This document shows positions 50,718-64,000 of a stretch of DNA of 64,000 nt, in pieces (the first letter of the stretch is position 1; each line of letters starts with the position of its first letter). A program made the position numbers and the translations under genes. Where the stretch lies: assembly GCF_902150065.1 (NCBI RefSeq), contig NC_044001.1, forward strand, positions 18,109,439 to 18,173,438, in the 5' to 3' direction. The notes under the pieces were generated by a model, which did no database searches, was not told the DNA's origin, and saw nothing but the letters and a program-made list of their open reading frames with translations. The DNA comes from Myripristis murdjan (lineage: Eukaryota; Chordata; Actinopteri; Holocentriformes; Holocentridae).

Positions 50718-52578
50718 GAAAATGAGATGCTAAGCTGTGCAACTGGAAAAAAGGGGGTTGATAATGCGGTTGTGTTTGGACATGAGTCAATAATAACCTA
50801 ACCTGTTCAAATATTATAGCCTATCGCCTGTATACCACTGGGAATGAGTGGTACTTTGGCTTGTCACTATGGTTTTGTTTCCGTTTCCCTGTGTGGTTTC
50901 ATGTCAGTCATTTTAGTTTGATCGCTAGGGATTGGCTGTGTGGGATCTGCTGCATTATTGCAATATTCACCTCTTTTCCCCCCCGAGGTTGGAAAGATAT
51001 TCCACCTTCCAAATGTTACAAATGTGTGACTTTACATGTTTTATAATGCTGCACCTTTTGTACTCATCAGACCGAATCCCAGTAAGAAAGAGTGAGTTGA
51101 CTGCTATACCGGGAAAATAGACCGGTTGTACCTCTGTTCTGCTGACTGCACTACGGCTGTGATACTCTGACCAATATGATCCCTGCAAAACACCCAGTGG
51201 TTTTCTAGTGCTTAAGAATATCACTCTCACTGAAAGAGCCAAAGACGGTGTTTAGTTGGTTTCACAGGCTTATTTTCAAACCTGCTCCTCTCAATCCATT
51301 CCTCATATTTTATATTAACTGCCTTAATGACAGATCCTTGGTTAGGAAAAGTACAAAATCTCATTAACCTGGGTTTTGCTTAGTTTGTATTGAGGGAGGT
51401 GAAAGGTATTTTTTTGTGGTTCTTTCTCACAGCCTTTCCGATAGGTAATGAGGTCAGATGTAAAGTGGAAATTTTTATTCAAAGTGTTCAAAATCCTCCT
51501 TACCATATTGTTGTATAGATCTATAGAGGTGGACAAGTTACAAGATGGACATATTTTATTTAAAAGTTGCTTTGTGGACATTATTCCTCCATGGTGGCCC
51601 ATGCGCTGCTTCTCAAGCTACAGTTTCAGAATTTTTGCAGTGAAAGATTAAAGCTTTCGGTGTAGAGGTTAAAACACTTTACCAGTTGTGACCTGCTCTC
51701 TTTAAACTTTTGCTTCATTCTTAAAGCACATTATTTGAATTCAGCGCCTTGAGCTGTTTAAAGATTTGCAGTTTGGTTTATTGTATGTGACCTGCTCATC
51801 AGTTTAATTGGGTGTTATGAGATCTGTGTGCAGAAAGCCTGTTCATTTTGCGTTCATATGGTTATTCCTTGCTGCTGGCCTTCAGACCAATAAATTCTCA
51901 GAAGTACATCTGCCTGTATTTCTGTTGCATGGCATCAGTGATTTTCACATTGTGTGGCAAGTGAACAAAGGGTGTGGCACCTCTTGATATCAAAAGTAAA
52001 AAACACTCATTCCAAATTTCAAAATTTAACTTCATACAAAATGATAGCACAACTTAGGTAAATGTTAAATCTCTTTATTATAATTAACTATTCAAATTCA
52101 TTTACAAAAAAATTAACTGTTTGGAAGAACAAGTTCTACATGAAGTACATATTACAAAAGTTTTAAGTGGAAAAAGTGCAGCATATGCGAAGTATTTTTT
52201 GTTCCGACTACACAGCAGCCAGTAAGACATGACATGGAGAGAATTGCACTGTAGTGGAATGTATTTCACCAGCCAGGGTCACTGACACGATCACTACCCT
52301 CATTTCACCTCCACAAAACTCAGAATCAACGGTTAGTGAGATCACACGGCGCAGCAACAAGCCCTGTATTGATTTGAGTTAACACTCGGCTGCAGAGTTA
52401 GAGATGGCTGCAGGGCAACTGAAAATCTTGCAATCCAGTGAAAAGGCTACACAGCTTAAAAACCAATCTGATGAATGAATAAAATGAGATCTTAATAGAA
52501 TCATTAACATTCCCAATCTTATTTTTATGTTTTTTTTTAATCCCTTAAAACAATTGTGCAGGAGGTACCATCGATGAA
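50718..52578. other. GSKIP and NPC2 convergent 3' UTRs
   Basis: GSKIP's likely polyadenylation signal is at 51889-51894 (+). NPC2's is a minus-strand AATAAA at about 52074-52079 (TTTATT on +), giving NPC2 a 3' UTR of about 500 bases. Repeat copy B lies inside the GSKIP 3' UTR. Nothing coding was found. Confidence 0.6.
51364..51759 (+). repeat. Diverged repeat, copy B, in GSKIP 3' UTR
   Basis: Same-orientation partner of the repeat at 49457-49810, with several short insertions relative to it (for example around 51560-51600). It lies upstream of the GSKIP polyadenylation signal and so should be part of the mature mRNA. Confidence 0.75.
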
Positions 52579-54003
52579 TTAGCTGACAATCTGAACTGGG
52601 AACTTGATGCAGAACAAGTCCTTGCTTGTATCGTCTCTCAGTTCCCATTCCACGACCAGCCTGATCTACAAATTAAAAAAAAAAAAAAAAATGGAGACAG
52701 TCAGTGAACAATGCACAAGAAAGGTTACAAAGCTTTAAAAAGGGAACAAACGAAAGGCAAAAGAGGAAACTCGGATTCACGAAAACACATTAACAAACAA
52801 AACTGCTTTTAAAACTTGCAATCACAGTGAAAAGAAGCTTTAAAAAAGGCATTGTTCCTCTGAGTCATATATATATATATATAAACTAGGCAAAAAAAAA
52901 AGTTCTGCAACGCTTTTTCAGTCTATAATTTCTCCCCTTTATTTATACCCAACAGTGTTGTATCTTATACCGTTGTAAAGCCTGATTCGTCCTTTTTCCA
53001 ATGATAATTAAAGGGGAGAAATTAGACTGAAAAAGCGGTGCAGAATTTTTTTTTTTTTTTTTGCCTAGTTTAAATATTTTTAACTTACAGCAGGGTACTC
53101 GGACTTCACAGGCAGTGCGTTCACATAGTTATAGCTCTGCTGCTTCTGGATGGGACACTTGATTCCAGACTTGCAGCCATCCTCGATAGGGATGGGGAAC
53201 GGGATGGGGACTCCAGCAATCACCCCGTGAACCACCGCTTTGCTCGTCTGGCTTACCACATCTGTGAAAACAAATACACCAGGTGAGAGGGAAGCTTGAA
53301 CTCTGCTTGCTGGAAATAAAATAATCAGGGCAAGACAGAGTCAGAGCCAAAGCCTGCTCACCACTGCTGAATGTCACATTGACACTGTAGGACTGGCCCT
53401 TCTGCAGTTGGCACGGCTGACGAGGACAGGGCTTAATGTCCACCATGGACACTTTGCCGACAGATGATCCTGGAGAGAAAAACGACAAATTACAGCATGG
53501 AGACTTGCTGTGTGTGATAAAACCTCCCACTTCACTCTGATCTGCTGTCGACAGGTTAGTTCAATCATTTGTCTTAAAAAAAACAACAACAAAAAAAAAA
53601 AAAAAAAACTGTTTTAAATCCAATCTTGCCATGCTCACCTTATAATCATGACAATCCAACAACACCTGATTACATTACATGTACTTCCATCTAAAGTCTT
53701 AGTTCACTATTTTTCTGTCTAGGCTTTTGTTCCTCCAGTTGTTTGTTTGTTTGTTTGTTTTTTAAATCTAGTCACTGATTTTCAGCACTGGGAAGGTTAT
53801 GTTTATTTTAATATTTTAAAAGGGCTATTTAGGTGGTCAAGACACAAAAGTACATGACCCCAGCTTACTCCTGTTGGCTTCATTTTGATGCGTTTTTAAA
53901 CTGTAGACCAACATGACTCACCACAGTCGACATATTTCACTGGCTCCGCACAGGCGAGCGCCACCAGGGACAAGAAAACGATGAAACCAGTTCGCAGATA
54001 CAT
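52579..54003 (-). CDS. npc2: NPC2, intracellular cholesterol transporter 2 precursor
   Basis: Soluble lysosomal protein of the ML (MD-2-related lipid recognition) family that carries cholesterol to NPC1. Four exons (minus order): 53922-54003, 53362-53469, 53089-53261, 52579-52665; 149 aa, the normal size. Residues 1-19 form a signal peptide ([19 protein letters not shown]) ending just before [10 protein letters not shown]. Cysteines of the family's three disulfides are present in [26 protein letters not shown] and KDLFCIKF. An N-glycosylation sequon, NVTFSS, sits in the usual place. The sterol-pocket segment [15 protein letters not shown] is conserved, as is the C-terminal FPVQIVS. The start ATG is the only one upstream of the signal peptide and a 5' intron follows upstream. 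Confidence 0.96.
52882..53072. mobile_element. Short palindromic MITE in NPC2 intron 3
   Basis: The left arm (about 52882-52943) and the reverse complement of the right arm (about 53010-53072) match over about 55 bases. Both begin AAACTAGGC plus an A-run, then TTCTGCA-CGCTTTTTCAGTCT and ATTTCTCCCCTTTA with small gaps. The loop is about 65 bases. Such long arms make a strong hairpin in the pre-mRNA. The right arm starts only about 17 bases from the donor side of exon 3 (exon edge 53089). Family unknown; no coding content. Confidence 0.8.
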
Positions 54004-55236
54004 GTTTCTGTCCGGGACCTGAAATAAAACAACATTAATATGATTAAACCACATGTGGAAACCAAACTTCAGACGGCGGTTGTCCCGCAACAGTCGAGCC
54101 AGGAGCGGCTAAATCATATGACTTGCTTGTTTGCCGAAAGCCCCGAGTCAAGACGGGGTTACCAAGTTGGACAAAACGAGGAGACACTCAGCGCCTGAAG
54201 ACACACCAAGCGCTCCTCCTGATGCTGAGTAAAACCCCGTCGTGTCTTTTCAAAACAAATTAAAACAACAAGTCCACAAACTTTCCACGCACATACCTGC
54301 ACAATGGCTTCCGTCTCAAGTGCAGCTGATTGGAGTTCAGCCCTTCTTATTTCCCTGAATCACGCGACCGCGCTGACGCCCCTACGTCATGGGTGCGTTT
54401 GATTCGGACCCCGTGACTGAATGGTCCGCACGCGAGCCGGAGCCGCGCGTTTCAGTGTGCCGCACGCCCCCGCCCCGAGCGTATCACGAAACAAGCGCAC
54501 CTATCAGAGAACACAATGTACAAACAGAAGTATTAATTTTAAAAACAATTTAATACAAAAACAGACTCCATTAATATAAAATCATTAAAGAATAATCATT
54601 CAACACATCAGGTATTCCTCTTTAAAGAGCTAACGGTACAGAGTGGCAGTTTTATTACTTTTTTTTAAATCGGTGTTTATAACTTTAATAATTCTCACAA
54701 TAACAATGAAATCTGGGGTAAGCTTTGTAATTCTGCATTTATGTTTATGAAATGTATCATCTTAAATCAATAAAAACTGAAATCCGGGTTAGATTTATCA
54801 TGTTCAAAGTAAGCAATGGCATTTTTACATTCACATTTTGACATTATGACTAGTTTTACCCTAAATAAATTCTGTCATTCGAGTCCAAAAATAAATCGAA
54901 TATACACAATGGTAAAATAAATAAATTATAAAATAATAAATCATCTAAAAATGTGGGAAAATATGGATTTGTCGGCTGTATATTACGTAAAATTCGGATG
55001 AATTTAATTTTATTTATACGGTCATAGCCATTATAGATATCTATGGTCATAGCCACAGCATGTCCTTTAACCGCTCATTGGCTCTCGATGCGACGAGTCA
55101 AATGGTCTGTCTCAACACGGTGGGCGTTATCGTGTGACAGACAGACACTTCAACCAATCAGCTTGTCGAACTTCTTTGACGTCGCAGCCGTTTCATCAAC
55201 GGGGGCGGAGCCACACCGGGACATTTGTTATGGAAT
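54004..55236. promoter_or_regulatory. Divergent NPC2 / ISCA2 interval
   Basis: Start codons are 1.23 kb apart. The NPC2 side has a CpG-rich block (54350-54490) with the 5' UTR splice near 54295. The ISCA2 side has a CCAAT box at 55152-55156 and a CRE-like TGACGTCG at 55175-55182, about 55 bases before the start codon. Between them 54520-55040 is AT-rich with nothing recognisable. The two genes are head-to-head in human as well. Confidence 0.6.
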
Positions 55237-55298
55237 ATGTCGTTCGTCGGAGCAGCGATGATAGCCACATCAAAGTCAAGAGTGTTGAGCCTCGCTAG
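55230..55298 (+). promoter_or_regulatory. Overlapping upstream ORF on ISCA2 exon 1
   Basis: An ATG at 55230-55232, seven bases before the ISCA2 start, opens a 22-codon frame whose TAG (55296-55298) is exactly the last three bases of exon 1. It has G at +4 but T at -3, whereas the ISCA2 ATG has A at -3. Ribosomes starting at the first ATG would miss the ISCA2 frame. Confidence 0.6.
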
Positions 55299-57602
55299 GT
55301 AACACCGACTTATGTTTAAATTTAAGACCATAAAGGAGGCGTGTTTAAAATGATATCTTGTTTACAGCCGCTTTTGAGCGACAGGTTTTGGTTGACGTTA
55401 CAGGTGTATGTATGCTAGCTACGTTAACAACATCAAGCTAGCGCTAACGTCCTGAGGTCAAAAACACAAACAAACAAACAGCGTTATGTACATTTAACAC
55501 ACTTAACAAGCAAAACTGAATTTAAAAACAGGTTAAAGACACACCTCAAAGCTCAGAACAGCAGTCCGTCTTCAAATTGGACATCCATTGCTACATAACA
55601 TCTGATTACATGATCATTAACGAGGATATTTTGGCCATTTTATTTTCTCAGTCACTGCATACATTGTTTTTAATGAAACTATATTATATTGTTGAGCTGT
55701 ATGAAATGTTTTACTGATTATATATTGATTACATCCCGATAGAGTGTGGGTGCTTTGTCATTATTGTAATCATCGTCGTTGTAAGGGATATTGTTGATGA
55801 TTCATGGTTTTTATGTTTTATTCTTAGCAGTCTTACACAGTTTGTTGTGCATTAGGATGATATGTTTTGTGTTATGATGTAATGTTTTACCTGTGTGGAC
55901 CCCAAGAGGAGTAGTTGCTTCCTTGGTGATGACTAATGATTGATCCAACTAAATTGTATAGTAATAATAACAAGGATAATACTGTATTCATGTAGCACCT
56001 TTCATGCAGGGGGTCTAGCTCAAAGTGCTTTACTTTCTTTGCTTGGCTTTCTTGTTCTAGGAAAATAAATAAACTTGTATGGTCGGTGTAACTGCACTAC
56101 CAGCAGACATGCAGTGTTACCTGAGCTTCCACCTTCAGTGACTTGACTGTGATGTTGTTGGCCTGAGGTGGTTGCCCCCCGGTGTGTGACATCAATGTTG
56201 TGTTGCAGGGCGTCTTCTCTCCTCAGTAACTTCCATGTGAGCCGGCAGGTGCAGTGGCATCCTCAGAGCCCGCAGTGTCTCTACACAGCTGGGGTGCAAC
56301 GCTTCAGCAGCGCCTCAGCCCAGGAGCAACCGGTGGCGTCAAGCCCCTCAGAGGACAAGGTGCACCTCAGTGAATCGTGTGTCAAGGTCAGGAGAAACCC
56401 ACGTTTGGGCTCAGAGCTGTTATAGCTGTGTAGTTTTCATTAGTTGTAATGTTCATTTTTGTTTTTAATTTTGGTTTTCAATTCAGTTTAGTTTCCAGGT
56501 GGATTTGCTCATTTAAGTTAAGTTTTTATTGTTTAAAAATGTTACATTTTTATTAGTTTCAGTATTAGTTTTAGTTGGGATTTTAATTATAATATGGGCG
56601 GGTGCTTGTCAGAGGCAAGATGTAAGAATTTCAGGAAAGGTATTACATTAAGAACACCTCACTTTGTGAAGGCAGTTGACTCCCAGCCTCAGTAAACATC
56701 AGCACCAACGCCTTTTCATGCTTGTTGTGTTGATAAATTGGGCCAAATTGATGAAACATAATGACATTTTATGTATATTTTGATGTTATTCTAGTTAGTT
56801 TTCTAATTACACAGTATTGATTTAGTTAGTTTTTCAAATCAGTTTTCTTTTTTGTACGTGTGGTCCCAGTTGTTTCAGTTTGTTTGCTTGTCTGCATGAC
56901 TTCCCGTTCTCAAAGCTCAAAACAGAGAGGAAAGGCTGTTGTCCAGCTGAAGCTGCTTCAGTGTCAGGATTTGTGGAGTCTGGAGTCTCTTTGCCCATCA
57001 CAGAAAGATATATGAATGATCATTGTTTTAATTAATAGTAGGTCACCCTGATGGTCTATTAAAACAGTGATCTGTGAGACTGTATTAGTTTGTATATAGA
57101 TGATCCACCTTGCCTCTGTTGCCTCTGCTGAATAATAAATAGTACTGTGTTGAAATCTTTGTGCTCTACACCTCGTTAAACATGCCCACGTTTCTCTTTT
57201 TATCCAGAGATTAAAGGAAATAATGACGGCGGGCGAGTACCTGAGGATACATGTGGAAGGAGGAGGCTGCTCCGGCTTCCAGTACAAGTTTTCTGTTGAT
57301 AGCAACAGGAGTGAAGATGACAGGTAAATGATGCCAGAAATTTAGCTTTCAAGTCATTGTTTTGAACTTGCCACATCCTGTTAATCCAATCAACCTTGCC
57401 CCCCTGCACCTGCTCTGCCTCTCTCAGGTTGTTTGAGCGGGAGGGAGTCGGGGTCATCGTGGATGAGGAAAGCCTGGAGTTTGTGAAAGGAGCCACGCTG
57501 GACTACAGCCAGGAGTTGATCCGTTCCACCTTCCAAGTACTCAAGAATCCCCAAGCGGATCACGGCTGCTCCTGCGGCAGCTCCTTCTCCGTCAAATTAT
57601 GA
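55237..57602 (+). CDS. isca2: ISCA2, mitochondrial iron-sulfur cluster assembly 2
   Basis: A-type scaffold that, with ISCA1 and IBA57, builds 4Fe-4S clusters for mitochondrial aconitase, lipoyl synthase and respiratory enzymes. Four exons: 55237-55298, 56209-56386, 57208-57323, 57428-57602; 176 aa. The first 65 residues are basic, alanine/serine-rich and lack acids at the start ([20 protein letters not shown]), fitting a mitochondrial presequence. The HesB/IscA fold runs from about residue 70: [30 protein letters not shown] with the first cluster cysteine, [14 protein letters not shown], and the paired cysteines in [11 protein letters not shown] near the end. All three cysteines are present. 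The start chosen is the second ATG; an earlier ATG at 55230 is out of frame. Confidence 0.95.
56440..56880. repeat. T-rich, TTAGTTT-repeated sequence in ISCA2 intron 2
   Basis: Many imperfect copies of TTTTAGTT and AGTTTTCA across an 800-base intron. Low complexity, no ORF. It could be a decayed transposable element or simple-sequence expansion. Confidence 0.4.
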
Positions 57603-59618
57603 GACCCACCCCAGTCACAGCATATATGAATTATATTGGATTATCTCAGAATTCTTAATTTATTTTACCAGCGTTTCATTTTAATTACAAATTAATAATA
57701 ACATCCTCTGACAATCCATAACACTGCTAGAATACTCGCTTGCTTGGAAACGTATTCTTTACTTATATATACAATTTTTTGAATTGAATGAAAGGCAAAG
57801 ATAGTGATTCATCACTGTGTATGGATCCTTGCTATTTTGCAAATAGTAACATTGTCAGTGATGCTTCTTGACAGTGGAGTTCAGTGGAGTTTTTCTGCAC
57901 AGATTTGCAATGTCTTTACAGAACAGAGAGTATTTTGAAGTGGTTTATATGATCGAGCATTCAATGCTTAGATTTATCTTTGTATGTAAAAATGTAAATA
58001 GACCATATCTATGAATATAAAGTGTCAAGCAATCTCACCTTGTTGTTTATTTCATCAAGGATGAAATTACTGTGTGCATTTCAGATATTTGCAGTCAGTT
58101 TCAGATTACATCAGAATGAAGAAAGGACAGTCAGTGAGTGTTTCCATTCACTGATAGGTGATAAACTATTGACAAGATTCAGATGTGCTCAAGGCAGGTT
58201 TGAGGATTGCTAGTTTCAAAGTGCTGCTTCACTAATCTATCAAGATTTGCTTTGTGGCCTTCACACTCATACATGGAGTAAGGCAAGAATACAAATCAAC
58301 ATGTCACTCAAAATTTGAAATGCAGGGTCAGTTGCCTTTTTTATTAAAGTTGAATTTAAGAAACATCTCACAAAAATATACAAAAAGAATATCTACAAAT
58401 GATATTTACACTGGTATAATGTAAATCAAAATATGCAGCAACTTTTTCAGTAATCAGTCTTAATACATGGAGCAAAATGTTTTGCACTTTTCATATTTTC
58501 TCTTTGATAAAACATTCCATTTAAGCAATATATCTGATTACATAAAACATTAACTTACTCTTGAAAAAATAGTCACACGCTTCATATAAATGAAAACGCG
58601 ACGATAATACACCATAGCAGCACACTGAAAAGTGACCAAAAGAGAAATGCAACAGTGCATCGAAACATCAATTTACAGCTGTTCCTTTGTTTTTCTGAGG
58701 AATTTGGTTAGACAGATTGTCTCTCGGTAAGCCATGCACACCCGTTAACCACAAACAAGTCCTCAAACAAGTATGCACACGTAACATCATGAGGGGGTTA
58801 CTGCACAAGCTGAAAGACTGCTACACACATGGTCACATACTGCTGAGGGAAGTTTGAGGTTCAACCAGTCAACAACACAATCACATAAACAAACCATAAA
58901 TAAACCGTCAGGGTAACACAGTGACCAGGTCAGGTGTACAGTGCATAGTATGCTTTGGCATGCTGACATCCAGAACATAACAGTGGATGTTACATTCAGG
59001 AGGAAGGCCACAGGAGTTAAAATTACCAGTAAAAAATAATCAAATTAACCAAATGAGTATGTGATCAAAAAGTAAAACAAATAATGACAATACAAAAAGA
59101 ATTAAACAAATCCAAACCCTCAAAAGTTAAACACTCGTAGATTAAGGCTAATTCAATATGCTACATTTTTTTTTAAAAATGGCATTGTCAGTAACACAAA
59201 CTCATACCAGCTGGCAAAACTGCCAGTTGGAGCATTTACACAGATACGCTCATACTAAAAAAATAATGCATTTTGAAATGAACTGCGGGCGTTGGAGAGA
59301 TGTTTGTATACTTTTTTCCAGTGCTGATGTGACTTATTCAGAGGGATACTTTGCAACAGCAGGGCCACACGCTCTGCACCTGTAGTGTTCACAATCGGGG
59401 CTGATGTTGAGATGAGAATGAGCCTTGCACATATGCATGCACCTAGTTTTGAGGCAGTAAGTCAGATCGCCTCTCTCCTCAACTCCTAGCTGCCAGGTCC
59501 GTCTTCCCTTTCCTTGACATGCATTCTTCAGCACCTTCCTTTCTCTGGATAGCCATGCTGGGGAAAAGCCCGTGCAGCCCCTCGGGCTCATGGAGGTGGG
59601 ATTGCCAAGGGCTGCTGT
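57603..59618. other. Convergent 3' UTRs of ISCA2 and EML5
   Basis: ISCA2 lacks a canonical AATAAA nearby; an AATATAAAG at about 58015 followed by T/G-rich sequence is the best candidate end. On the minus strand an AATAAA (TTTATT on +) at about 58339-58344 would give EML5 a 3' UTR of roughly 1.3 kb. No further genes are seen; open frames here look like chance. Confidence 0.5.
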
Positions 59619-63702
<4,084 letters not shown>

Positions 63703-64000
63703 CTGAAAAGCAGGAAAATGAGAGAGGTTAAAAGTGACTACCCAAGGGCCACACAAGGTCGAAAATAAAACACTACGAGGACAAAGGAAAATCTTTTTAA
63801 TTTCTATACTCCAAAATCCTGAATCAGGCTACACCTAACACAAAACTGTTTTTTTTTTTTTTTTTTTTGAAAAGCCTGCAAGATTGTTTCATCACTCCAA
63901 AATTTGGTGCATCATTTTATTGATGCTGATGTGCAGCAAATTGTTGTTTGCAGTGCCAGGGGGTCTCATGCTGTCTAAACAAGTGTGAGCCAGACTGTGT
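63703..64000 (-). other. EML5 intron at the window edge
   Basis: Upstream of the 21-base microexon; contains a T-run at about 63848-63868. No further EML5 exon is recognisable before the window ends. Confidence 0.5.

Overview
This window is nuclear DNA of a ray-finned fish, most likely a percomorph teleost. All protein-coding genes are split by short GT-AG introns, the proteins match vertebrate families nearly end to end, and genes are packed at about one per 5 kb. Almost every recognisable gene belongs to human chromosome 14q (14q24, 14q31 or 14q32), so this is a shuffled piece of one ancestral vertebrate linkage group.

Layout. 1-3776: 3' half of BBOF1 (+). 4563-11003: ALDH6A1 (-), whose 3' end converges on BBOF1. 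11540-13540: GSTZ1 (+), head-to-head with ALDH6A1 across 536 bp. 14257-17907: a six-kelch-repeat gene (-) that I cannot assign to a named human gene. 18438-18807: a miniature inverted-repeat element. 20521-21985: TMED8 (-). 22990-25254: NOXRED1 (-). 25255-32239: a gene-poor stretch with a frame-broken gene for an immunoglobulin V-set receptor (-) and the ATG2B 3' UTR. 32240-46205: ATG2B (-), with a Tc1-like DNA transposon relic in one intron. 46206-50208: promoter and repeat-bearing 5' intron of GSKIP. 50209-50717: GSKIP (+). 52579-54003: NPC2 (-), with a hairpin-forming miniature element in an intron. 55237-57602: ISCA2 (+). 59619-63702: C-terminal module of EML5 (-), running off the right edge.

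Functional threads. ALDH6A1 (valine/thymine catabolism) and GSTZ1 (tyrosine catabolism) share a promoter interval here although they are megabases apart in human. ATG2B/GSKIP and NPC2/ISCA2 are head-to-head pairs that also exist in mammals. No virus-like element, CRISPR array, rRNA or tRNA was recognised. The most unusual contents are the unassigned kelch gene, the Ig-receptor relic at the junction of two synteny blocks, the same-orientation repeat copies bracketing the GSKIP coding exons, and the two miniature inverted-repeat elements.
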